From Aurelia coerulea (lineage: Eukaryota; Cnidaria; Scyphozoa; Semaeostomeae; Ulmaridae), in NCBI GenBank assembly GCA_039566865.1, contig CM076951.1, positions 12,533,484-12,597,483 of the forward strand: DNA of 64,000 nt. The letters run 5' to 3'. Made by a program: the position numbers and the translations under genes. Positions 45,978-56,013 of the stretch are shown in pieces (position 1 is the stretch's first letter; every line of letters starts with the position of its first letter). The notes under the pieces are model-generated. The model had not been told where the DNA came from. It saw only the letters and a program-made list of their open reading frames with translations, and made no database searches.

Positions 45978-47410
45978 AGAAAGAATGGCCTAATTCTTAT
46001 TTCTTGCCACCCAGACGTTAAATTAATTTATGCAGAATTATGCAACTCTAAATAGTAATTTTACCCGAAAGTCGGGGAATTGCTCATACAAGAAATCAGT
46101 CTCTGTTACACAGACAACATAATTTATTTTTTCTGGAGTCTGGAACACAGGCTAGCGAATATGACTTTATCGGTTTAGTTGTGTTGAATTGAACTGAATT
46201 CATTATCCTCCTTCGCACTGATTGTATGAAACTTGCAGGCAAAAGGCCCAGGCTCTTGTATTTGCACTAAAGTTTAAAATCTTCCAGCAAAGTTTTTCTG
46301 CTTTGTTGTTATTTGTTTCTTATTTTGTAACTTTTAAGAAAAGACTTTAAAAAAGTAAAAGATGCTATTGATTTTCTTGAACATACGAAAGTTCCTTGAA
46401 TGATATTCCCAGCTAAAGCTTATAAATTTGTACAGTTAGACAGTAGACTCTTTTATGAAGCTTCTCGTAAACAATATCTGTCTTGTTTTAAAGACCAAAT
46501 GCTAACCATGATCATTTGTGGCACCAAAGTCGACTTTCGTATTATCTGAAAGTCGTTTCTGGCCTAAATTCTCTTTGCGTTGCTTTTCATTTGGTACACA
46601 AAGGATCATGTTCGAAAATGTGTCTTTAGCACAGACAAAAGCGTAGAATCCAAAAGTTAATATTTCCTTTTCTCTAATTTCAAAGGGGCCTTAGCAACAG
46701 ACATACCTCCCAGACCTATGTAGTCTTGCATTGCATGTCATTATCATGGTTCATGCTCTATCAAAGAGAGCGATTTTGACTAACAATTGCGCAATGCATT
46801 ATCATTTTAATTTTCAAATGAATGCTGTATTCAAAATACATAATTTATGGCCGATGTAATGTTTTGATTGTCAAATTCCTGGAAACCCATTGAGCATCAA
46901 AAGGTAAACTGGTGATTACAACTGAATTTTTTGTTCGGGATACTGGGAACTCCCCTTTTTTTAAATCACAGTGGAAAAGACGATAAATCTGATTGGTTCG
47001 CTGAGCAATGGAATGGGTGAAGCGTTTTGTGTGGCAAATTCACAAAGGAAAAATGAAGGATGCAGATATGGAGCCGGTTTAGGCCCAATACCGCTGCCAC
47101 CCGTGGGGGGGGGGGGGGGTACTTGACTTACAATTTACGGGGGTGTGCCCACAAAAAATTTTTTTTTTACCCCGCTCCAGAATTTTTCGCTCAAAATGAT
47201 AACCTGTTTTACGAAAAATTGATGAAAACTATACTCAAAAACATGAAATTTGACCTAAAAACGACCCGCTCTAGCAGAATATTCCCTTTTGACATGTTTT
47301 GACAACCTGCTCTAGAAAAATTGCCTCATTTTGATACCCTGTTCTAGAAAAAATTGGTTAAAACGATACTCTTAAAAACGGCACATCCCCGTCAGACAAA
47401 TATACTAATA
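45978..47410. other. Unassigned, with a long G-run
   Basis: A run of about fourteen G occurs near 47106-47119. It precedes a gatacc/ctgctctagaaaaatt-type degenerate repeat (47160-47400) that looks like part of a MITE. No gene was seen. Confidence 0.45.
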
Positions 47411-47417
47411 TAAATTT

Positions 47418-47632
47418 AGGCCAAAAGGCTAAAGCTCTGGTTTGCAGGAAAAGGCAAATTTGAGCTTTCAAGATTGATATTTCTGCTCCCAAAGCACCAA
47501 TACCAACAAACGAGGTATCTAAGTTCAAGTTAACTATCGAGGAACATTTGGATAGTGATTAGCCATTGATTAAAGCTAAATTCACAAGGCTAGAGTCAAC
47601 CAAATCCGTATACATTTTGTTGGGACACCCGG
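47418..47632. mobile_element. Half copy of mariner-type MITE
   Basis: Closely matches the right half of the MITE at 51202-51796 (gagctttcaagattgatatt, tatcgaggaacattt, attagccattgattaaagc), ending GTATACATTTTGTTGGGACACCCGG then TA. The left half is absent. Confidence 0.82.
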
Positions 47633-47792
47633 TACTTCTCACCTCATTATCTTTTAGTTCATAAATCATTGCGTATCTATTCAAGTATGATTCCAATCAA
47701 ATAAGCTTAATATTAATCACACAATTAGCAGTCAAACGTCGAATTTTATTTTGATGTGTAGACCAGCCAAACAGAAAACGAACCAACGAATA

Positions 47793-47840
47793 CATGATGA
47801 CTATGATGATTATGATGACTATGATGATTATTATGAAGAT
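47793..47840. repeat. GATGACTAT-type microsatellite
   Basis: Tandem gatgactatgatgattat units. Reading frames through it (Asp-Asp-Tyr runs) are repeat artefacts. Confidence 0.85.
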
Positions 47841-47920
47841 CTTGATTGGCCAGGTGCGATACACAGAAAGCAAATTGATGAAAAGAGCAAGCTGCCATCC
47901 TTTTCTGATGCCTTGCAGCT

Positions 47921-48196
47921 ATGCTATGTCATCCCACGTACCATCTAATGGGTGCATATCCCATCTTTGGGCACGTTTATGCTATTGCAATTGCCATTCC
48001 TGTGAGCTCATCAACCGCTGAGCATTCGTTTTCCACGTCGCGGATACACTCAACGATGGTTCAAGAGCTCCTTGAGGGCCTTCTGATGATGGCGTTCGGA
48101 AAAAATATTTTTCTCTCCCTCGACAAAGACGAGCTCATTGACAGTTTAGAATTAGCAAGAAGTTTTCGAGAACTTTCAATAGCATTTTTTTCATGA
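47921..48196 (+). pseudogene. hAT transposase C-terminal fragment
   Basis: A plus-strand frame contains AIAIPVSSSTAEHSFSTSRI, then QELLEGLLMMAFGKNIFLSL and KDELID, the standard hAT dimerisation region ('(I/V)PVSS..AERSFS.......R....ERL.(G/A)L..M'). Everything upstream is missing and a short deletion lies after HSFSTS. It is not functional. Confidence 0.83.
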
Positions 48197-48199
48197 AAA

Positions 48200-48947
48200 A
48201 CTGGCATTGACTTCCTTTCCTTGCAAAGAAAATCTGTATTGGTATGAACAAATGAACTGGAATAGACGAATTCAGCTAACGCTGCTATCACTTATATTCC
48301 TGTTGGCGGTTTTTCCGCATAGCGTCCAAATTAATGGACAAAAGTTTAGGAAGGTTAGGCTTGACAATATGATTGCAAGGTATAGGAGCCTTGCTTCCTT
48401 AAGTCAAGTAGTCTTGCCATTCTAGAGAAGGCAGTTACCTTCCTACTGATTTGACACACAAGGACAAGGAATATCATATGCAAAAAAGATGCTGCATCAA
48501 TAAAATGTATCATGCTTTTCTTGATATTTTAATTAAATCTATATTACGGTTTTAATTTTTTCCATATGCTTTGAACGATGAGACTACCTACTGCTGTCAC
48601 CTATTCAATTTTTTTCTTTATCAATGAAAACAACTAAAAGAAACAAACAACAAGACTAATAAACTACGTGCCATCCATAGCGGGAAAGGACATATTGTCA
48701 GCGAGTTCCACTTTGAACTTACAATTTCAAATATACAACATTAACTTGACGAATACACACGTACACATAGGGACTTACATACAAATATACACACAGATAC
48801 ACTCACAAACAGTACACACAAACAGATACAGCCACTAACATGTCAAGCACGAACTCTGTCACCCATGATGAGCGCTAAAACTCAACTTGGCCTCAATTTG
48901 ACAAGACTGCAAATAAGTAACAAAAAGTTAAATACTTATCTGCCCCA
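48200..48947. other. Spacer with AC-rich tract
   Basis: Degenerate acacac/acaca-gata repeats at 48763-48830; otherwise nothing recognised. Confidence 0.45.
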
Positions 48948-49202
48948 TAGACGAGTCACCCGGCTTTCTTCTGTGCGATCAATTTCAATTGGCCTGGCAT
49001 AATGTCGGCGAAAACCTAGCATTGTTGCGTCACAAAGTAAGACCTTTGGGTATCAACCACACTCCATGCATTGAAAGGCGGATGCATAGTCAATATCCAA
49101 CAGCCTCAGAAATGAGTACCACGTCATCCTCCACTGCTGATAATTTAAAAACTGGTTTGTGTCATAACCAGACAACAAGATGTTCAATTTCCAAATCTCA
49201 AG
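48948..49202 (+). CDS. Candidate internal exon, unknown gene
   Basis: Open in one frame (ESPGFLLCDQFQLAWHNVGE, LRHKVRPLGINHTPCIERR, then a Ser/Thr-rich end). It is bounded by an acceptor-like ttatctgccccatag|ACGAG and a donor-like CTCAAG|GTAACT. Composition is coding-like, but I do not recognise the family. Nearby exons on the minus strand appear to belong to another gene. Confidence 0.35.
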
Positions 49203-49866
49203 GTAACTTATGAGACTTTGGCTAAATAGGAAGGAATCATTTGAAGTATGAGGACTTTTGTTCGAGATAATTCAGAGAAAGGTGCCCGGAAATGCCTAAG
49301 TCGTATGTGGCTACATAAAAAACTTAGCCCAACCTCATTTGTTATAACTTCGTTTCTCCAGGTCCTGAATTATAAAGTAAATCATTTCAACACCTAACTC
49401 ATGAAGATAAAGAAAGAATATTTAAGTGACACCACAATGCTGAGCCAGGAAACATGAGAAAATTTGGGAAAGCTCATAAAGAAAGTTCACAAGCTGATAA
49501 AGAAATTCCCATTTGAATTTACCTTTTCATAATTGATAACTTTGACCAGTCAGGGCAATTTATACGGTAGGGCCAGACACTAAAGCCACTAAAATCAGTC
49601 CGTTCTAAGGGGAACTGTCAGGGGATTAAGAACTAAAGGTTTATCTTTGCTTTTGAATTCATCCTTGTATCAAATTCCCTTTTATATGGATACTCTATTT
49701 TGATTTTGACTAAGGTGGGATATATTTGTGACTCAGCCTACTACTCTCAATCACACCATCAAGAGTAGCTAATGATACTTAGTAATATTGCATCTGGACT
49801 TGCCCAACTCGGGCAAAATTGCATCGGGGAATAACATCTTATAAAGATAGCGATGTGTCTAATTAC
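49203..49866. other. Non-coding, nothing recognised
   Basis: Likely intron or intergenic sequence. Confidence 0.4.
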
Positions 49867-50011
49867 CTGTGTCCATGCAGGAAATGGTGCATATAGTCTC
49901 TCATAACGTCATGCGCAACAAGAAAGTCTCCCATATTCAGTATCCCTTTGGAGCATCCATCAGATTCCTGTATTCCACAGCATTCGGAGTTTCTGCATTG
50001 GACATATGGCA
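49867..50011 (-). CDS. Exon of a Cys-rich gene (possible KDZ-type transposon or host gene)
   Basis: On the minus strand a strong acceptor (tcatttatattttag|TGCC) and donor (CACAG|GTAATT) enclose 145 bp. One frame is fully open: PYVQCRNSECCGIQESDGC, then GILNMGDFLVAHDVMRDY and MHHFLHGH. The pattern of clustered cysteines followed by '(L/F)LVAHDVL.DY...FL.G' recalls KDZ (CxC-domain) transposon proteins, but this is from memory and uncertain. The exon at 52149-52553 probably belongs to the same gene. The foldback at 50226-51154 and the MITE at 51202-51796 lie in the intervening intron. Confidence 0.5.
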
Positions 50012-50225
50012 CTAAAATATAAATGAAATCACAAGCAGCTTATGTAGTTATCAAAATGAAACATGGTAAAGATGAAGTTTCCATAGTCGGCAATGAAAGG
50101 AAAGGCTGTAGATTCAGTGATATCAGATAGAACAACCCAGTTCTTATCCACATAAAGGAGGTATTTTTTCTTGTAAAAACACTAATATGATAATGAGAGA
50201 AGTCTTTGCGATCCCCATAGGTTCA

Positions 50226-51154
50226 GGGATGTTCTTTTAACCGGACCCTACGACCCTACGACCCCGGACCATACGACCCCGGACCATACGACCCTACGAC
50301 CATACGACCCTACAACCCTACGACTCAAATTTTATCATTTTTTATCATTATTTATGAATCGTTTTATTTTCATTTATATTTGATCATTTAGCATACATTT
50401 TGCTGTCATTTAGATTTATCAAGCCAGGGTGTAGGCTGTTTGTGCGTGCAGTTTTGAAAACGTAGACATTTTACCATCAGTGACCTTTGACACGCGAACA
50501 ATTTGACTGGTTTCCAGTTAGTGAAATTCAGGCTGAAAATCTATTGACAACGAGAGAAAATGTTGCTCTGAAACTGAATATATTGTGTAAAATTCAGCGG
50601 CTTGGAAAATTCCACAACTTTTATTTATTTATTTATATTTTTTATAAATCTTACATAAAGGTAAAAACCTACTAACAAAGTTTAAGAAGAATAACAAAAC
50701 TAAACGAGCATAATAGAAACTAATGAATTACCGTTAAAGGTAACTAATTTACAAAGGGGGTGCAACAATTAGCTTCAGCAACAATTAGACCAACATCGGA
50801 CATCAGACCACATCTCCAAAGTGAAAAGCCTGTACTTCCTGTGCTGTGAGTAGGCTATTTTGGTACACATATCCGTTTTGATTGTATCGCTTGACAGTTA
50901 TGGTAAAATGTCTACGTTTTCAAGACTGCACTCACAAACAGCCCACACCCTGGCTTGACAAATCTAAATGACAGCAAAATGTATGCTAAATATAAATGAA
51001 AATAAAACAATTTATAAATAATTTATGAATAATGATAAAAAATAATAAAATTTGAGTCGTAGGGTCGTAGGGTCGTATGGTCGTAGGGTCGTATGGTCCG
51101 GGGTCGTATGGTCCGGGGTCGTAGGGTCGTAGGGTCCGGTTAAAAGAACATCCC
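50226..51154. mobile_element. Foldback element 2 with acgaccct-repeat arms, 9-bp target duplication
   Basis: A perfect 9-bp duplication ATAGGTTCA (50217-50225, 51155-51163) flanks ends GGGATGTTCTTTTAACCGGA and its complement. Next come arms of tandem (c)ctacga/ccggaccatacgac units, then ~150 bp of matching unique sequence on each side. Arm length is about 250 bp and the centre ~400 bp without a gene. Confidence 0.92.
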
Positions 51155-51201
51155 ATAGGTTCAATGTTTAATATTTTGCACTATATTTGGGTCAAAAACT
51201 A

Positions 51202-51796
51202 CCGGGTGTCCCAAAAAAATGTATACAGATGCGGTTGACTCTAGCGCTGTGAGTTTAGCTTCAGTCAATGACTTATCCCTCTGAAACTGTTGCTCGATAG
51301 TTAACTTGAATATAGATACCTCGTGGTCTGATATTGGTACTTGAGAGCAGACATATAAATATTGAAAGCTCAAATTTGCCTCTTCCTGCAAACCAGAGTT
51401 TTAGCCCTTTGGCTAATTTCTTAAGGCACAGCGTATAAATCAACGATATCCTTTATAAAAATTGACCAATATTAGATCTTGTGTTATTTTTTTCCAGGAG
51501 TCACCCTCAAGTCATCCATTGGGAAGTTTCTTGAATTTTCAGTCATTTCAGTTCTTAATTTCGATGTACTTCAGGAATTTCCTTAGGCCAAAGGCCAAAG
51601 CTCTGTTTTGCAAGTGGACACAAATTTGAGCTTTCAAGATGGATACTTCTTCTCTCGAAGTACCAATACCAAAAAACGAGGCATCTATGTTCAAGTCAAC
51701 TATCGAGGAACATTTTGAGAGTGATTAGCCATTGATTAAAGCTAAATTCACAGTACTGTAGTCTGGCAAATCCGTATACATTTTTGGGACACCCGG
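51202..51796. mobile_element. Mariner-type MITE with ~200-bp inverted arms
   Basis: Ends CCGGGTGTCCCAAAAAAATG / complement, flanked by TA (51200-51201, 51797-51798). Arms of ~200 bp are imperfect complements, e.g. ttgactctagcgctgtg against cacagtactgtagtc, and cgatagttaactt against aagtcaactatcg. A half copy is at 47418-47632. Confidence 0.9.
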
Positions 51797-51869
51797 TATT
51801 TCATGATAATAAAAACACGCATTCATAAACTGGTTATTTGTCTAGTTGTCCTTATTGGTTGGTCTGTGG

Positions 51870-52005
51870 ACAGTCAAGACACCATCAGCAAAGATAGTTG
51901 GCATTTGTGAATTTGTCAGATTCACAAGAAGACAATTTGCACATATGATCAGGGAAATACACCGAATGTCACCAGAAGTCAAAGTTAAAAGCATGTCTAG
52001 CAACT
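51870..52005 (-). pseudogene. Possible decayed exon
   Basis: A very good acceptor (ctttcttctcattttag) is followed on the minus strand by an open frame containing CISLIICANC and IFADGVLTV. No clear donor was found, and its phase does not fit the exon at 52149-52553. It may be a relic damaged by the neighbouring MITE. Confidence 0.25.
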
Positions 52006-52148
52006 AAAATGAGAAGAAAGCAACACTGTATCAACTGCAAATAGGATGGCTGCTGTAAAGGGTTTTCGCTTGGTTTTGTAAACAAAGTCCATAGCTTTCA
52101 GTTGACACCCAATACAAAACATAACATTCTAAAACCAAATAAGCTCAC

Positions 52149-52553
52149 CAAGAATTCAAATATATTCTTGAGGGTATAGAGTTTTTTCTCCTTTCAGAAA
52201 AAATCGTTCTTTCTTCAAATTCAGATTGACATGAAGGGCAACTGCGGCTATAAACATCATAATATAACTTCAAATCATCGTCCTCTGCATTATTAATCGT
52301 ACTGCGAAGAAGTCCATTGAAAATGTTGACTTGCGAAGGGAGAACATTGACTGGAATGGCCTCAGTTGATACGGCAGAACGAGTGTACGTTCGCGGAAAA
52401 GATGTGCGTAGAGCCTCGTGACGATTTAAAATATACAAAACAAAATCTGGAACCATTTCCGGTTCATTCTCTATCAATGATTTGATGCATTTGACATGGG
52501 GGCATGATTGAGTCCCCGTATGACAGAATGTGCAAGTCTTCTTTCCATACCAA
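52149..52553 (-). CDS. Exon with C2HC-like zinc module, same gene as 49867-50011
   Basis: 405 bp between acceptor ttttctgtag|TTGG and donor ATTCTTG|GTGAGC on the minus strand. One frame is open throughout. It starts WYGKKTCTFCHTGTQSCPHV (Cys-x2-Cys-x6-Cys-x-His, a SWIM-like or other zinc-binding pattern). It continues through IENEPEMVPDFVLYIL and a variable region to YSRSCPSCQSEFEER (second Cys pair). The family is not identified with confidence; the Cys clusters suggest the same N-terminal zinc-binding region as in CxC/KDZ-type proteins. Good splice sites and uninterrupted coding make this one of the more credible host-type exons in the window. Confidence 0.55.
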
Positions 52554-52963
52554 CTACAGAAAACTCCATCTTAGGTGGTCTAACGCAGATCAAGGATTCA
52601 ATCGAAAAGGGCAATTCCACAATTCTTGCCAATTCCTGGAAGTAATATCAAAACATAGATTTGCCAGAAACTGGAACCTGATGATGAGTAATACTCAAAT
52701 CATTGAAAAAGCTGATATTGCAAGTGGAATTATCCTGGAAATGCACACAAAAAGAATAAACTATACCTAAGAAAATTGCAGATGATAGTTTCGTTTAAAA
52801 AAAAATCATATGAGGACGCAAGAGGTCAAAATTTATTTCCGTTCAAGATACAAACGTAGGATGTTCAAATGTATGCATCTTTTGAGAGTCTGAATACATA
52901 TGTGATAAAAAGCTACTTAATAAAAATCTTTATCCTTTACTAGAGTTCTAAGATCATGACACC

Positions 52964-54106
52964 GTATGTTATAAAAGTTAAAATCACCTGAAACCACCTG
53001 AAACCACCTGAAATCGCCTGAAACCACCTGAAACCACCTGAAATCATCTGCAAATCATCTGAAACCACCTGTAAATCACCTGCAAATCATCTGCTCGTTG
53101 TTTTTATGAATGGGAAAACGAGTTATTGTCTTAAACTTTGATCATTAACACCTAAAAAGGCAAATAATCCTACTGGTGTGATCGGTAGTTCTTAGGTCTC
53201 ACGCCTTTTGTCTCATTCAAATTGCTTTGTAGTCTCGGGCTGATCAGAGTTAAGGTACGTCCACACGTATCTAGCCTGCGTTGCAGACCGAATTCCAAAA
53301 GGAAAAGGTCTGCCACGCAGGCTAACACGTATCCGGATATTTGAAAAGTTCTATGCTCCATATAAATTTCAAAGACTCAAGAGATATTCCCAGTCATCGC
53401 AACAACAGCAACAACAAGAACAACATTTGTATGGCGATAACTACAACCTGGTTAGACTAATTCCAAAAATAGTCTCTTGTTTCGCTCCCCCCCCCCCCCA
53501 CTGAAGACTTGTCGCTACAACACAGAAGCTATATTCAACAACAACAACAGCGAAGGTTAGAGGGACTTATGTAATGAGTCTACGAACTTGTATTATCAGT
53601 CTAATGTATTTAAAAGCCTATCCATATAAAGATCCGCAATCCGCATCCACATGAGGAGCATCTTTGAAATTGTCCACATGAAAACCCTGCGACACTTGAA
53701 ACTGGGTGACCGAAAACGCCGTCAACTTGTGTGCGCGTGAAACCAAAACGGCTAAAAATGATGCTTTTTCAAAAATATCCAGATGCGTGAAGACGTAGCT
53801 TAGCTTTTATACAATTTAGATAAAATACTAAAATCAGCCCAGTGAGACCAAAAAGCAATTCGAATGAGACAAAAGGCGTGAGACCTAAGAACTACCGATC
53901 ACACCAGTAGGATTATTTGCCATCTTAGGTGTTAATGATCAAAGTTGAAGACAATAAGACTTTTCCCCATTCATCAAAACAATGAGCAGATGATTTGCAG
54001 GTGATTTACAGGTGGTTTCAGATGATTTGCAGATGATTTCAGGCGGTTTCAGGTGCTTTCAGGTGGTTTCAGGCGATTTCAGGTGATTTTAACTTTTATA
54101 ACATAC
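52964..54106. mobile_element. Foldback element 3 with ACCTGAAACC-repeat arms, 12-bp target duplication
   Basis: The 12-bp direct repeat GATCATGACACC (52952-52963, 54107-54118) flanks perfect ends GTATGTTATAAAAGTTAAAA / complement. Arms of tandem ~10-bp units (cacctgaaac, aaatcacctg) are followed by ~120 bp of matching unique sequence on each side, giving ~260-bp arms. The ~640-bp centre has no gene but holds a nested 54-bp MITE and poly-C and CAACAA runs. Confidence 0.92.
53271..53324. mobile_element. 54-bp MITE nested inside foldback element 3
   Basis: CTAGCCTGCGTTGCAGACC ... GGTCTGCCACGCAGGCTA forms a near-perfect hairpin flanked by the 8-bp duplication ACACGTAT (53263-53270, 53325-53332). 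It is very short for an element, but the target duplication is exact. Confidence 0.85.
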
Positions 54107-54118
54107 GATCATGACACC

Positions 54119-54633
54119 ACCTATTGCTTTCTTCTTTAAAGGGGTTTAACATAGGTGTAATCAAGCACTTTGGTGATTTTCCTGGAAGAATTGGAAGGAC
54201 ATTCAATATAAATTCGTCCATTAACCTGGATGAATATCCTTTATAACATAGAAAAGTATGATGTTTAGCCTTTAGAATTCATCAATCAAACCTGTCTATT
54301 CCAATTTTCCAAAGCTGCTCCTGCAACAGGGAAAATATCAACAAGTTTATACTGCTAATAAAATATTTGCAATATCTGCTGCAGCTTGGCCAGAACTATT
54401 TATTCTGAAAATTCCTTCAAAATCATGAGATTATAGTGGCTACACAATTTTAGAAAATGCATCACCTGCAGTCTGCAATTTCTTACTTATTGAAATAATA
54501 TTTTTCTTCTACAGATGACTACCGTTCATGACCAGTTAGTTTATCCTCAGATGTTGCCACTGTATCTTCATACCTGGTCTTCACTATTATGGCTACCAGA
54601 TTTAGGCTCTAGCTCTCATTAAAACATAGAGCT
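54119..54633. other. Non-coding, nothing recognised
   Basis: Nothing recognised. Confidence 0.4.
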
Positions 54634-55074
54634 TTATAAATATGATGATAATAATTCAATTTTTTTGAATAAATTAATGTGAAATGATATACCTTCAAAA
54701 AAATCTGCTGCAGTACTGCTTACAAAATCATCAAATAACTGACCATCCCTTTGGCGACAAGAGAAGAATTTGTATCGGAGAAACGTAATGTTTTTTCTTG
54801 GTTGACAGTATTCACTGAATTTTTCCAAGACAGACTTCAGTTTTAATTTGTCATCAGCAGTTTCAAATGTAAAAGTATTGTAAACATCACGGCCTTTTTG
54901 TCCGATGCACGTCAACAAAATCGAAGTTTGTACCTTATCACTCTTGGCATCAGACTCGGTTGCTACCATATAAAAGTCGAATTCTTGATGCCATTTGCGC
55001 CAGTTCTCAGCAAGATTCCCATCAAAATTTAGGCTTCCAGGTGGAGTGAACTTATCCATGATGTAAATAAACAC
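54634..55074 (-). pseudogene. Ty3/gypsy-type Gag N-terminal fragment
   Basis: The minus-strand frame reads MDKFTPPGSLNFDGNLAENW, WHQEFDFYMVATES, KVQTSILLTCIGQKGRDVYN, SVLEKFSEYCQPRKNITFLR and QRDGQLFDDFV, the usual N-terminal Gag region of Ty3/gypsy elements in invertebrates. Homology stops abruptly after DDFV, where the frame runs on into unrelated sequence. No zinc knuckle, protease or reverse transcriptase follows within the window. The Met at about 55057 (MDKF) is the likely original start. It is a truncated relic or, less likely, a domesticated gag exon: the surviving part has no stops and a GTAAGC donor-like site lies right at the breakpoint. Confidence 0.75.
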
Positions 55075-55315
55075 CTGACACCATGTTGTAGTCGAGCATT
55101 CATTGATAAATGGTTCAGAATTTAGGAGAAGCGACGAAGAAATAAACCAGCTACCAACAGGAAGACTTTCAAGTCCGAAAACACAATCATTATGAGGCTA
55201 ACACCAAAACGAGGTTATTATGGGTCATAGGACCCAACAAACAACAACATGAAACTATAAACTACAATACTGTGGACTTGCCCAAGTCTTCTTGTAAGAG
55301 GCAATCCGAGAGTTT

Positions 55316-56010
55316 AGTTTCTTATGGCAGTTTCTCATAAAAAAGTACGTGTAGATACATTTCCAATATGGAGAACAACCCACGTATTTTTTCACAAGAA
55401 ACTGCCCATAAGAAACTCAATTCACGCCTATTTTTATGCAAGAAACTGCCCCACCGGGCGGGGGGAGTTCTTGGCCAAATTTTGGGTAGGGGTCTGCCGT
55501 GAGCATATTCAAAATGGTACCGTTAGCTAGACTAATTTTTACGAAAATGGTACCGTTGGCTAGACTACTTTGACCATTCTCTGGACCAATTTTTACCAAA
55601 ATGGTACCCTTGGCTCTAGCCCTAGAGGCCAATTTTGACCATTTCCTGGACAAACATTGTCAAATTTGTACCAAATATGATATCACGACTGTTCGCTAGG
55701 CAAAAATTGCAAAAAAGTATACCCTTCACTTGACTTAAAGTCCGAAAATTAAGAAACTCCAGCACTGGGAAAATATTGATTAAGAAACTGTTTAATTTGA
55801 CAAAGGAAGTTTTTTCCATATTTTACTGTGTTTTTACTCATTACTCGAAAAGTACTTGAGCAATGTCTAAACATTGGAAATACTTCAAAAACATTGTTTT
55901 GAAATATTCACGATATAGGTAGTGAACATGAAGATTGTTATAGAACCTCTAAGAAATTCGCAAGAAACTTTCAGTACTGAGCAAGATTCTTAGTTTCTTA
56001 TAGAAAAAAT
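55316..56010. repeat. Degenerate repeat region (aatggtaccgttggctagac units, cagtttctcat ends)
   Basis: Contains several imperfect ~45-bp units around aaaatggtacc(g/c)ttggct at 55511-55620, and cagtttcttatg/aagaaactgcccataag motifs that recur near 12377-12400. Probably a decayed MITE family. Confidence 0.55.
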
Positions 56011-56013
56011 ACG

